Shown here: in pieces, positions 49,840 to 58,137 of the stretch
Position numbering within the stretch: position 1 is the stretch's first letter
Layout: each line of letters begins with the position of its first letter
Origin: an uncultured Bacteroidales bacterium
GTDB taxonomy: Bacteria > Bacteroidota > Bacteroidia > Bacteroidales > UBA932
Direction: 5' to 3'
Length of the DNA: 64,000 nucleotides
NCBI GenBank assembly: GCA_949294195.1
Contig: CASFGK010000018.1
Location: forward strand, 100,351 to 164,350
Notes under the pieces: model-generated
Seen by the model: only the letters and a program-made list of their open reading frames with translations
Told to the model about the DNA's origin: nothing
Database searches by the model: none
Translations under genes and position numbers: made by a program

Positions 49840-49882
49840 CGCGCTTTAGTTTTAGTTTATAATAGGGTTAAAACGTTTGTTT

Positions 49883-49890
49883 CAAAGTTA
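49883..49890 (-). promoter_or_regulatory. -7 element of MFS copy 1
   Basis: TAACTTTG on the minus strand fits TAnnTTTG, 44 nt before the ATG. Its -33 region falls inside the terminator hairpin 49892-49931, with no clear TTTG at the right spacing. Confidence 0.45.
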
Positions 49891-49891
49891 T

Positions 49892-49931
49892 AAAAAAACC
49901 TGTCAAAGTGAACGACTTTGACAGGTTTTTT
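49892..49931. terminator. Strong terminator after the ROK kinase gene
   Basis: A 17-bp stem: ACCTGTCAAAGT-type arm at 49892-49909 with its complement at 49915-49931 and a GAACG loop. Both strands end in six to seven Ts. It should end the MFS2-ROK transcript and shield the downstream MFS gene. Confidence 0.9.
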
Positions 49932-49950
49932 CTATCACACGCTGTGCCGT

Positions 49951-50919
49951 CTACAGCTCCCATGCAAGGGCGGAAGCGCCGAGGATAGCCGCATCGGACT
50001 CCTTGAGCTGGGAGAACACGATCTTTATCTTGTTTTTCCACAAAGGAAGGAGATTGGCGTTCATGGAATCCATTATCGGCTGATACAGATACTCTTTCGC
50101 ACGGGCAAGCCCGCCGAAAAGGACAATGGCTTCCGGAGCGCTGAATGCGACAAAATCAGCAAATGACTCACCGAGAATCCTGCCTGTGAACTCGAATATC
50201 TTCAATGCCAGCCTGTCGCCTTCCTTTGCAGCGTCATATACATCCTTTGAAGAAATGACATCCAGACTTCTGAGAGAAGACGGTTCATCACTCATTTCCA
50301 GCCATTCACGTGCCGTACGTGCGACACCGGTGGCAGATGTGTAGGTCTCCAGACATCCCGTTTTCCCGCAGTTGCAGAGCCTGCCGTTATGCCTTACGGC
50401 ACAAGTATGCCCGAGCTCTCCGGCAAACCCGTCATGTCCGTAAACCACCTCGCCGTTGATGACTATTCCGCTGCCTACGCCTGTACCGAGAGTGATCATT
50501 ATGAAATTCTTCATACCTCTGGCTGCACCGTAGGTCATCTCTCCGACAGCCGCGGCATTGGCATCATTTGTAAGGGCGACAGGAAGTCCGTTTGTCTTTT
50601 CCGTAAGAAGTTTGGCAAAAGGGATGGTCTTGTTTCCTCCCCATACGATATTGACCGCACATTCTATATTGCCCGTATAGTAATTGGCATTCGGAGCCCC
50701 GACACCTATTCCCCTTATCTTGCCTTCAGACTCGGATTCGGAGATTATTTTTTCAAGAGCCGCAGACACTTCATCAATATAAAGGTTGACATCATCATGG
50801 TTATCAGTACGGATGACAGTCTGCGCCAACACCTGACCGCGGGTATCGACAATACCCATTTTTGTAGTCTGGCCTCCGATGTCTATACCGACAACATACG
50901 GTTTATCTACTGTATTCAT
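49951..50919 (-). CDS. ROK-family sugar kinase (glucokinase-like)
   Basis: A 322-residue ROK kinase. The phosphate-binding VVGIDIGGQTTKMGIVD opens the protein. GTGVGSGIVINGEVVYGHDGFAGELGH includes the sugar-binding residues, and CNCGKTGCLETYTSA is the ROK zinc motif. There is no DNA-binding domain, so it is an enzyme and not a NagC-type repressor. It likely phosphorylates glucose or a related hexose brought in by the flanking MFS permeases. It lies 16 nt after MFS copy 2. Confidence 0.93.
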   Translation of the reverse strand: MNTVDKPYVVGIDIGGQTTKMGIVDTRGQVLAQTVIRTDNHDDVNLYIDEVSAALEKIISESESEGKIRGIGVGAPNANYYTGNIECAVNIVWGGNKTIPFAKLLTEKTNGLPVALTNDANAAAVGEMTYGAARGMKNFIMITLGTGVGSGIVINGEVVYGHDGFAGELGHTCAVRHNGRLCNCGKTGCLETYTSATGVARTAREWLEMSDEPSSLRSLDVISSKDVYDAAKEGDRLALKIFEFTGRILGESFADFVAFSAPEAIVLFGGLARAKEYLYQPIMDSMNANLLPLWKNKIKIVFSQLKESDAAILGASALAWEL

Positions 50920-50935
50920 ATTTCAGGATATTTTG

Positions 50936-52219
50936 CTATTTGCTTGATTTTGAAACTGTAGGTTTTGACAGATAAAGTGCGAACACAAGGATATAAGCCA
51001 GAGCCGCAACGAGTACCCAATAGCTGTCAATGAAACTGAAGCTGTCAGCCACCGCACCCTGAATGACAGGAAGCACGCCGCCGCCGCAGACCATCACCAT
51101 GAACAGGCCTGAAGCTATGGAAGTATATTTGCCAAGGCCCTCAACCGCAAGGTTGAAAATCGCGCCCCACATTACAGAAGTACACAGACCGCACAGGACG
51201 AAGAATACGACTCCGAGCGGAATGTCTACCATGCTGAACGAAAGGTTTGAATTGATAGCAGGGAATTTGACGAAAGTCTCGGGAAGGAACATGCCGACAA
51301 GGATGAAGACAATGGCTACTGAACTTACTACTGTCATCATGACCTTGCTGGATACCTTTGCGCCTACAGCACCTCCTACAAGACGTCCGCAGAGCATGAG
51401 CAGCCAGTACATTCCGACTACTGTTCCCGCAACACCCGCAGACATGCCGACTTCAGGGGAAGTCATGTAAAGGTTTGCAATGTTAGGGATACCGACCTCT
51501 ATACCGACATAAAGGAAAATGGCGATGACACCGAATACGAGGTTCTTGTGTGACAGAGCCTTTGAAACACTCTGCATGGTGCTCTCCTGAGGCTGCTTTG
51601 AAGAAGCGGCAGCTTCAAGCTCAGGCTCGGGAATCTTGGAGAACAGGATGATGACGAATGCGAGGGCAAACACACCCATAGCTATGAACAGGGCAGGGTT
51701 TGCATCGCTGATAGCCGTCTCCGAGGTCACCTCACCGATAAGATAGCCGACAAGCACGGGACAGATCGTAGCTGCGAGTGAATTCAGAGAGCCTCCGAAC
51801 TGGATAAGCTGGTTGCCTTTGTTTCCACCGCCGCCAAGTGTGTTGAGCATAGGATTCACGACAGTGTTGAGCATACACATGGAGAATCCGGAAACGAACG
51901 CGCCGATAAGGTATACCGCAAAGCTTTCAGCTACACCTGAAAGGAACGAAATACCCACTCCGATGAAACCTACTGCCACAGCAGCAAGTGAAGTGAATTT
52001 GTAACCGTATTTCTTGAGGATGAAACCTGCAGGAAGTCCCATGAAAGCATAGGCTATAAAGTTTGCAAGGTTACCAAGCTGGGACATGGCGTTAGACGCT
52101 CCGAACTGTGATTTGACGATAATACCCATCGGGTTCTGGAGTCCTGTCACAAATGAAATCATCGCAAAGAGGAAGAACATGATCGCGATGGCCAGGACAT
52201 TGCTGTTTTTCTTTGACAT
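50936..52219 (-). CDS. Sugar MFS transporter, FucP/GluP-like (copy 2)
   Basis: A 427-residue, 12-helix permease of the same group as the gene at 48592-49839, sharing FVTGLQNPxGIIVK, LPAGFxLKKYGYK, NPMLNTxGGGGNxGNQLIQ and the SVMWGAIFNLAVxGLGKYT segment. The ATG at 52219 (MSKKNSN) is chosen because the frame further upstream is non-membrane sequence through the promoter. It forms a two-gene unit with the ROK kinase, ending at the terminator 49892-49931. Confidence 0.92.
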   Translation of the reverse strand: MSKKNSNVLAIAIMFFLFAMISFVTGLQNPMGIIVKSQFGASNAMSQLGNLANFIAYAFMGLPAGFILKKYGYKFTSLAAVAVGFIGVGISFLSGVAESFAVYLIGAFVSGFSMCMLNTVVNPMLNTLGGGGNKGNQLIQFGGSLNSLAATICPVLVGYLIGEVTSETAISDANPALFIAMGVFALAFVIILFSKIPEPELEAAASSKQPQESTMQSVSKALSHKNLVFGVIAIFLYVGIEVGIPNIANLYMTSPEVGMSAGVAGTVVGMYWLLMLCGRLVGGAVGAKVSSKVMMTVVSSVAIVFILVGMFLPETFVKFPAINSNLSFSMVDIPLGVVFFVLCGLCTSVMWGAIFNLAVEGLGKYTSIASGLFMVMVCGGGVLPVIQGAVADSFSFIDSYWVLVAALAYILVFALYLSKPTVSKSSK

Positions 52220-52268
52220 TTTTGATTGATTTATGTTAATAATTATTATGGTCTTGTCAAAAAACAAA

Positions 52269-52276
52269 CAAAGGTA
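52269..52276 (-). promoter_or_regulatory. -7 element of MFS copy 2 / ROK unit
   Basis: TACCTTTG on the minus strand fits TAnnTTTG, about 50 nt before the ATG. The -33 element is unclear (TCTG lies at 16 nt). The rest of the 271-nt divergent region holds only this and the plus-strand promoter at 52418-52447. Confidence 0.5.
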
Positions 52277-52417
52277 ATAAATTTTCGGTATACAGACATC
52301 TATTTTCGGCCTAAATTGCCTTAATTGCCTTATCAATCCATAATAATAAATGCAGCAAAAACCCACAAAGCGGACGGAAAGACTGTTACTGTGGTATGTT
52401 TTACCGTAAAATATATA

Positions 52418-52447
52418 CTTGCACTATGATTTTTTGTAGTATTTTTG
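52418..52447 (+). promoter_or_regulatory. Promoter of the Fe-S/aldo-keto reductase pair
   Basis: CTTG (52418-52421), an 18-nt spacer and TATTTTTG (52440-52447) approximate TTTG-N19-TAnnTTTG. A perfect palindrome follows directly at 52450-52465. Confidence 0.55.
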
Positions 52448-52449
52448 TA

Positions 52450-52465
52450 CCAATCAACCGATTGG
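52450..52465 (+). promoter_or_regulatory. Palindrome at the predicted start site
   Basis: CCAATC-AACC-GATTGG is a perfect 6-bp inverted repeat with a 4-nt centre, placed 2 nt after the -7 box and so over the likely transcription start. It could be a repressor operator or a 5' hairpin. Confidence 0.4.
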
Positions 52466-52490
52466 CTTTCATTTAAAAGGATCTGGCCTT

Positions 52491-54089
52491 ATGCTGAAAA
52501 AACTGAGGGTGGCGCTGGCCGCCGTATTCTTTGCAGCTGTCACGCTGCTTTTTCTTGACTTTACCGGGACTCTCCATGCATGGCTCGGATGGATGGCTGA
52601 AATCCAGTTCATCCCCGCTGTCCTTGCACTCAATGCGGCCGCAGTTCTGGCACTGACAGTCCTGACTCTGGTTTTCGGAAGGGTCTACTGTTCTGTCATC
52701 TGTCCGTTAGGGGTTTTCCAGGACATAGTATCCTGGATAAACGGCAAACGCGGGAAGAAGTACAGGAACAGATTCTCCTACTCTCCCGCAAAATCATGGC
52801 TCAGGTACCCGTTTCTGGTCATTTTCATTGCGGCTCTGGCAGCAGGGATATTTTCACTGGCCGCGCTGCTTGACCCTTACGCTTCCTACGGACGCATCGC
52901 AAGCAACCTTTTCGCACCTCTGTGGCAGCTGGGGAACAACTTTCTGGCCTGGATAGCCGAAAAGGCTGACAGTTACGCATTCTACAGTACCGATGTATGG
53001 CTCAGAAGCCTGCCGACATTCGTAATAGCAATTCTCACCTTCATCATAATCGCCGTGCTCGCATGGCGCGGAGGAAGGACATACTGCAACACGGTCTGCC
53101 CTGTAGGGACAGTCCTGGGATTCCTTTCACGCTTCGCTATGTTCAGACCGGTCATAGATGCCGGCAAATGCCGGGAATGCAGTCTGTGTTCACGCGGGTG
53201 CAAAGCCTCCTGCATAGACTACAAGAACCACAGGATAGACTACAGCCGCTGTGTGGACTGCATGGACTGCATGGAAACATGCAGGGACGGCGCCATCAGC
53301 TACAGGTTTGCCTACGGAAAAAGGACAGCAAAGACAGACGGCAAAGCCGGAAGCGCCGGAGTCCGGAAAAATGAAGACTCCGGGAAAGCGGAAAATTCCG
53401 GGACTTCCAGACGCACATTCATCGCATCGGCGGTAATGGCCGCTTCTGCCGCCACACTCAAGGCGCAGGAAATGAAACTGGACGGCGGGCTCGCAGAAAT
53501 CCAGGACAAGAAAATACCTGACCGGACAACACGTATCGTTCCGGCAGGAGCACTCGGTATCAGCCATTTCGCCCAGCACTGCACAGCCTGTCAGCTATGT
53601 GTGTCCGTATGTCCGGAACAGGTACTCAGGCCGTCTGCCTCGCTGCTTACACTCATGCAGCCGGAAATGTCATACGAACGCGGATACTGCCGTACGGAAT
53701 GCACGAAATGCTCCGATGTATGCCCGGCAGGAGCCATTTCCCCTGTAACAGCGGAAGAAAAATCGTCCATACAGATAGGACATGCCGTAGTCATCCGGGA
53801 AAACTGTATCGTAAATACAGATGAAGTAAGCTGCGGGAACTGTGAAAGGCATTGCCCGACAGGAGCCATCACAATGGTCCCTCCGGACGGAAACGGTGAA
53901 AACTCCGCACATGGCAGAGATGGCGGAGGACAGGGAAACGGACGGCAGCACAGGCACGGACGCGAGCTTCGGATCCCTGTAGTAAACGTGGAAAAATGCA
54001 TAGGATGCGGCGCTTGCGAGAACCTCTGCCCTGCCCGTCCGTTCAGTGCAATATATGTCGAGGGACATCAGGTACATAAGATCATATAG
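52491..54089 (+). CDS. NapH-NapG-like membrane polyferredoxin fusion
   Basis: A 532-residue protein. Residues 1-220 have four to five membrane helices and two CxxxCP motifs (Cys67/71 and Cys199/203), as in NapH/NosR/CcoG quinol-linked proteins. Two [4Fe-4S] sites follow (227-241, 254-264). A twin-arginine motif SRRTFIAS (306-313) with a hydrophobic stretch lies in the middle. The second half resembles NapG, with four more Cys clusters (364-374, 400-411, 439-455, 503-513). A Gly/His-rich insert fills 467-492. It probably passes electrons from the quinone pool to the periplasm. The aldo/keto reductase starts 3 nt later. Confidence 0.82.
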   Translation: MLKKLRVALAAVFFAAVTLLFLDFTGTLHAWLGWMAEIQFIPAVLALNAAAVLALTVLTLVFGRVYCSVICPLGVFQDIVSWINGKRGKKYRNRFSYSPAKSWLRYPFLVIFIAALAAGIFSLAALLDPYASYGRIASNLFAPLWQLGNNFLAWIAEKADSYAFYSTDVWLRSLPTFVIAILTFIIIAVLAWRGGRTYCNTVCPVGTVLGFLSRFAMFRPVIDAGKCRECSLCSRGCKASCIDYKNHRIDYSRCVDCMDCMETCRDGAISYRFAYGKRTAKTDGKAGSAGVRKNEDSGKAENSGTSRRTFIASAVMAASAATLKAQEMKLDGGLAEIQDKKIPDRTTRIVPAGALGISHFAQHCTACQLCVSVCPEQVLRPSASLLTLMQPEMSYERGYCRTECTKCSDVCPAGAISPVTAEEKSSIQIGHAVVIRENCIVNTDEVSCGNCERHCPTGAITMVPPDGNGENSAHGRDGGGQGNGRQHRHGRELRIPVVNVEKCIGCGACENLCPARPFSAIYVEGHQVHKII

Positions 54090-54092
54090 AAT

Positions 54093-55460
54093 ATGGGAAA
54101 CGATAGAACATATACCAGAAGGGACTTTCTGAAGATTGCCGGAGCAGGCTCTGCACTTGCAGGAGCCGCAGCACTCGGTTGCACTCCCTCCGGGAAAGGG
54201 GACAAGGCATCCTCCGATGCTCCTGCAGGAGAAATGACCTACCGGGTCAACCCCGGGAACGGAGACAGGGTCTCGCTGCTCGGCTACGGCTGCATGAGAT
54301 GGCCTACTGTCAAGGACAGCGAAGGGAAGGACATAATCGACCAGGAGACTGTAAACGGACTTGTCGACTATGCCATGGAACACGGAGTCAACTATTACGA
54401 CACGTCCCCTGTCTATGTCCAGGGACAGTCCGAAAGAGCCTCTGCAATAGCCCTCAACAGGCATCCCCGAAAATCGTACTATCTGGCAACCAAGCTTTCC
54501 AACTTCAGCAACTGGTCCCGGGAGAACTCCATGCTCATGTACCGGAAATCCTTCGAAAACATGGAAACCGACTATTTCGACTACTACCTCCTGCATTCCA
54601 TCGGGAACGGCGGCACGAAGATGTTCGAGGAAAGGTACTTTGAAAACGGCATGGCAGACTTCCTGATGAAAGAGCGAGAAGCCGGGAAGATACGCAATCT
54701 CGGATTCTCTTTCCACGGGACACGGGAAACTTTCGACTACGCACTCAGTCTCCACGACAAGGTCCACTGGGACTTCGTCCAGATACAGCTGAACTACGTG
54801 GACTGGAAACACGCTTCAGGCCGGAATGTGAACGCCGACTATCTCTACAGCGAGCTTGAAAAGCGCGGCATTCCGGCCGTCATCATGGAGCCGCTGCTCG
54901 GAGGCCGTCTGTCGAAAGTGCCCCAGCATGTTGCCGACAGACTTCTGGAACGCAACCCGGACGGAAGCGTCGCCTCATGGGCTTTCAGATTTGCAGGGAC
55001 GCCTTCCGGAGTGCTGACCGTATTGAGCGGCATGACCTATATGGAGCATCTCGCGGACAATATCAAGACCTATTCGCCTCTGGTGTCACTCAATCAGGAA
55101 GAACTTGACTTCCTGGAAGAAACGGCACAGCTGATGATGACCTATCCAACCGTTCCATGCAATGACTGCAAATACTGCATGCCGTGTCCTTACGGCATAG
55201 ACATACCTGCAATCCTCCTGCACTACAACAAATGCGTGAACGAGGGCAACGTCGCAAACAGCCGGGAGTCAGAGAACTACCGCAAGGCCCGCCGGGCATA
55301 TCTGGTCAGCTACGACCGGGCAGTTCCGTCTCTCCGGCAGGCAGACCATTGCACAGGCTGCGGCCAGTGCAACGAACACTGCCCGCAAAGCATCGACATC
55401 CCGCACGAGCTGCACAAAATCGACAGATATATAGAGAATCTCAGGAAAGATACCCTGTAA
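54093..55460 (+). CDS. Tat-exported aldo/keto reductase with ferredoxin tail
   Basis: A 455-residue protein. The twin-arginine signal TRRDFLKIAG (8-17) is followed by a hydrophobic run ending in AALGC, so Cys30 may be lipidated (an atypical lipobox). The aldo/keto reductase barrel shows the catalytic residues in NYYDTSPVY (Asp, Tyr), LATKLSN (Lys) and LLHSIGNG (His). The C-terminus carries two [4Fe-4S] motifs, CNDCKYCMPC and CTGCGQCNEHC. Export of an NAD(P)H-type enzyme fold together with Fe-S clusters suggests electrons come from the neighbouring membrane polyferredoxin; the substrate is unknown. Confidence 0.9.
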   Translation: MGNDRTYTRRDFLKIAGAGSALAGAAALGCTPSGKGDKASSDAPAGEMTYRVNPGNGDRVSLLGYGCMRWPTVKDSEGKDIIDQETVNGLVDYAMEHGVNYYDTSPVYVQGQSERASAIALNRHPRKSYYLATKLSNFSNWSRENSMLMYRKSFENMETDYFDYYLLHSIGNGGTKMFEERYFENGMADFLMKEREAGKIRNLGFSFHGTRETFDYALSLHDKVHWDFVQIQLNYVDWKHASGRNVNADYLYSELEKRGIPAVIMEPLLGGRLSKVPQHVADRLLERNPDGSVASWAFRFAGTPSGVLTVLSGMTYMEHLADNIKTYSPLVSLNQEELDFLEETAQLMMTYPTVPCNDCKYCMPCPYGIDIPAILLHYNKCVNEGNVANSRESENYRKARRAYLVSYDRAVPSLRQADHCTGCGQCNEHCPQSIDIPHELHKIDRYIENLRKDTL

Positions 55461-55473
55461 TACGGCAGACGTA

Positions 55474-55509
55474 ACGCCTCATGCCTGTGTTGCAGGCGTA
55501 TCATTTTTT
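55474..55509. terminator. Weak terminator between AKR and araC genes
   Basis: A short hairpin (GCCTG at 55483-55487 with CAGGC at 55493-55497, or ACGCCT with AGGCGT around it) is followed by six Ts at 55504-55509 on the plus strand. The stem is short; it lies in the 40-nt convergent gap. Confidence 0.4.
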
Positions 55510-56418
55510 CCTGTACTGAAGCGGTGTGATGCCGGTATTGGCCTTGAAGAATTTATGGAAAGTGGAAGGGTTAGGGAAATTGAGACGGGATACTATTTCC
55601 TTAATCGGCATGTCAGAATACTTGAGCATGTTTTTGGCTTCCAGCATGACATAGGCGTCTATCCAGTCCGGCGCGGAACGGCCGGAAGCGGCTTTCACCA
55701 GTTTTGAAAGATATTTCGGGGTAAGGCAAAGCTTGTCAGCATAGAATGCCATACCCCTTTCCTGTGTATGGTACTCTGAAACCACACTGATGAAGCGGTC
55801 GAACACCACTTTGCTCCGGTCGGCTACGGCCAGTTCCGCTTTTGCCTTAGCGTCATTCATCCTGCTTTCAATCACACCTCCGTCCAGATAGAACAGCGAT
55901 GAAAGCAGGGATGTGATACATTCCCTCTTGTACAGAAGATTGGACCTGAGAATATCAGATGCCAGTTCCAGATATTTCTTGGCTATCGCCTTCTCCTCTC
56001 CGGTCAGCACGAGACACGGATTCCTGAGCAGTGCTATTCCCCTGGACATCAGTTGCGGCATATTGACTTTCATCCCCGACATATATTCCCGTGTCATCGC
56101 CATCACGATAAAGTGCAGAGACTCCTTTTGGCTGTCATCAAGTTCCGGGACGGTGATTATGTCTCCGGGAAAGTTGATGAACAGGGAATCCTCCACGACA
56201 TCGAAGTCCGTCAGATTGACAGTCATCCGGACCCTTCCGGAAACGCAGAAAAAAACCAGATACCCGTCAAATCTGCAAGGGTGCTTCAGGATGTTGAGAT
56301 TCTTGTCATACCTCATGTCAATAACACAGAAGTCATCTCCGACATTTATACAGTCAGATACCGGGAACAGCTGGCGGAACTGCGCCATGCTGATAGTGTG
56401 AGTTATGTTTCCTGTCAT
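55501..56418 (-). CDS. AraC-family regulator of the efflux operon
   Basis: A 305-residue regulator: an N-terminal cupin-like sensor part (about 1-170) and a C-terminal double helix-turn-helix (about 205-303, MAFYADKLCLTPKYLSKLVKAASGRSAPDWI and MPIKEIVSRLNFPNPSTFHKFFKANTGITPLQYRKK). It is divergent from the tolC-hlyD-ABC2 operon, an arrangement widespread in Bacteroides, and so is the likely controller of that operon. The inducer is unknown. Its own promoter overlaps one of the repeated boxes at 56442-56571, which suggests autoregulation. Confidence 0.92.
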   Translation of the reverse strand: MTGNITHTISMAQFRQLFPVSDCINVGDDFCVIDMRYDKNLNILKHPCRFDGYLVFFCVSGRVRMTVNLTDFDVVEDSLFINFPGDIITVPELDDSQKESLHFIVMAMTREYMSGMKVNMPQLMSRGIALLRNPCLVLTGEEKAIAKKYLELASDILRSNLLYKRECITSLLSSLFYLDGGVIESRMNDAKAKAELAVADRSKVVFDRFISVVSEYHTQERGMAFYADKLCLTPKYLSKLVKAASGRSAPDWIDAYVMLEAKNMLKYSDMPIKEIVSRLNFPNPSTFHKFFKANTGITPLQYRKK

Positions 56419-56441
56419 TTCAGTTCATTGTTATTCAGATC

Positions 56442-56571
56442 AGTCCGGCAACAATCCATTACTTTGCCATAAGTCCGGCAAATGTACAAAAATTCCTCCT
56501 TTTGACAATTTTACCATTCCAAAGGACTCTAAATCCGACAATCCGGGCACCTTTTTCGTATAGTCCTGCCA
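56442..56571. promoter_or_regulatory. Array of AGTCCGGCAA boxes with 30-bp period
   Basis: AGTCCGGCAA occurs at 56442 and 56472 exactly, and as AATCCGACAA at 56532 and AGTCCTGCCA at 56562 (two mismatches each). Starts are 30, 60 and 30 bp apart, so four of five phased positions are filled. They lie in the araC/tolC divergent region and are the best candidates for AraC-type operator half-sites. Confidence 0.5.
56479..56509 (-). promoter_or_regulatory. Promoter of the araC-type gene
   Basis: On the minus strand ATTG (56506-56509), a 19-nt spacer and TACATTTG (56479-56486) match the consensus with one -33 mismatch. The -7 box overlaps the second AGTCCGGCAA box (56472-56481). Confidence 0.65.
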
Positions 56572-56594
56572 TCGCGTTTTAACAGGATATGACA

Positions 56595-58079
56595 ATGAAA
56601 ACACGAATGCTCATGATGGCTGCTACTCTGGCCCTGCTGCCGTTACTGACACAGGCAAGAGAAGTCATGACACTGCAGCAGTGCAGGGATTCGGCCATCG
56701 CAAACAACAAGAACCTAAAAATCGCCGCACAGAAAGTGGAGATTGCCGGACATGACAGAAAAATCGCATTGGCCAACTATTTTCCGAACATTTCCGCTTC
56801 TGCGGCCTACATGTACAACAGCCGGAACATCGACCTGCTCACTTCCGGGCAGTCGGAAACACTTGCCAATCTGGGGAGTTCCATGCAGGAGGCACTGCAG
56901 TCCGGACTTGGAGGACTGCTGTCAGACCCGTCCTTTTCCCAGATACTTCAGAAGAACCCTGAACTCCTGCAGCTGCTCGGGAATCTCTCTTCCGCCGATA
57001 TTGCCGGGCCGGTAAATGCCATAGGCGCTGAAATAGACAAGGCCTTCGAACTGGACATAAAGAACATGTTTGTCGGGGCAGTCTCCCTGCAGCAGCCGGT
57101 ATTCATGGGAGGCAAAATCGTGAATGCCAACAAGATGGCAATGCTTGCCGAAGAGCTGGCACAGTCACAGTACGACACCCGGTACAGAGAGGTCGTCTCG
57201 GAAGTCGACAATGCCTACTGGCAGATAGTCTCCATAGCAAACAAGCGGAAACTTGCACAGGATTATTCCGGTCTTCTGGAAATGATGCTCCATGATACCG
57301 ATGTGATGGTAGCCGAAGGTATAGCTACACAAGCAGACCTCCTGTCGGTAAAAGTGAAAGCCAATGAAGCCGGGATATTGCTTACAAAAGCCACCAACGG
57401 ACTTATACTCAGCAAGATGCTGCTATGCAAGCTCTGCGGGCTTCCTTTGGACACATACCTGGAGCTTGCTGACGAACAGCTGGACAGGATTCCCGTACCG
57501 AAGATGAGTCCGCATATAAGCGATGAGGAGGTCTATGCCGCCAGACCGGAAATACGGAGTCTGGATCTGGCACGGCAGATATGTGACAGAAAAGCGGCAC
57601 TGGCGCGCGCTGACATGATGCCGCATATAGCCCTGACGGCCAACTATCTGATTACAAACCCCAATGTTTACTGCGGATACCGTAACAAGTTTGCCGGGAT
57701 GTTCAATGTCGGTGTGGCTGTCAATATTCCTATAATACACGGATGCGAGGCCATGCAGAAAGTCCGCAAGGCCAAAGCCGAGGCTGTCCTGACTTCATAT
57801 CAGCTGGAAGATGCCAAGGAGATGATTTCCCTTCAGGTGGCACGGCTGCGTCAGTTGGAGTCCGAAGCCTTTGAAAAACTGGAGATGGCCGGAAGCAACC
57901 TTGCCAGCGCCGAGGAAAATCTGCGCACCGCCACTGTCGGTTATACCGAGGGAGTCATTCCGGCCAATACCCTGATGGCAGCCCAGACGGCATGGATGAA
58001 GGCTCATTCGGAGTATATAGATGCGGGTGTGGAGATGCAGATCAATGCAGTCAGTCTGGCCCTTGCAGAGGGGCGGTAG
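56595..58079 (+). CDS. TolC-family outer-membrane efflux protein
   Basis: A 494-residue outer-membrane channel with a signal peptide (about 1-20). The two-fold helical OEP repeats are seen in MTLQQCRDSAIANNKNLKIAAQKVEIA and MQKVRKAKAEAVLTSYQLEDAKEMISLQV; YFPNISASAAYMYN and the later QPVFMGGKIVNANKMAML are typical. The ATG at 56595 is preferred to 56589 because AGGA lies 7 nt upstream. The stop codon is inside a 25-bp perfect hairpin. Confidence 0.9.
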   Translation: MKTRMLMMAATLALLPLLTQAREVMTLQQCRDSAIANNKNLKIAAQKVEIAGHDRKIALANYFPNISASAAYMYNSRNIDLLTSGQSETLANLGSSMQEALQSGLGGLLSDPSFSQILQKNPELLQLLGNLSSADIAGPVNAIGAEIDKAFELDIKNMFVGAVSLQQPVFMGGKIVNANKMAMLAEELAQSQYDTRYREVVSEVDNAYWQIVSIANKRKLAQDYSGLLEMMLHDTDVMVAEGIATQADLLSVKVKANEAGILLTKATNGLILSKMLLCKLCGLPLDTYLELADEQLDRIPVPKMSPHISDEEVYAARPEIRSLDLARQICDRKAALARADMMPHIALTANYLITNPNVYCGYRNKFAGMFNVGVAVNIPIIHGCEAMQKVRKAKAEAVLTSYQLEDAKEMISLQVARLRQLESEAFEKLEMAGSNLASAEENLRTATVGYTEGVIPANTLMAAQTAWMKAHSEYIDAGVEMQINAVSLALAEGR

Positions 58080-58137
58080 ACTATTGTTTTCATGAACCGT
58101 TTCTCTTTTTCCCGGTTCATGAAAACAATAGTCTACC
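58075..58137 (+). repeat. 25-bp perfect inverted repeat across the tolC stop codon
   Basis: The arm at 58075-58099 is the exact reverse complement of 58113-58137, with a 13-nt pyrimidine loop (TTTCTCTTTTTCC). The tolC TAG at 58077-58079 is in the first arm. No T-run follows the second arm, so it is not a normal intrinsic terminator. It may be an intercistronic mRNA hairpin setting tolC/hlyD levels. Confidence 0.9.

Noticed and set aside
52367-52490. Possible tRNA or riboswitch in the largest divergent gap
   Set aside because: Only promoter-like elements and a short palindrome are seen; no cloverleaf or known aptamer core.
53670-54812. 380-codon minus-strand frame over the polyferredoxin/AKR genes
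   Set aside because: Spans two real genes in antisense and shows no domain.
58075-58137. Invertible element or IS end
   Set aside because: The arms are only 13 nt apart and no transposase or recombinase is near, so inversion would change nothing useful.
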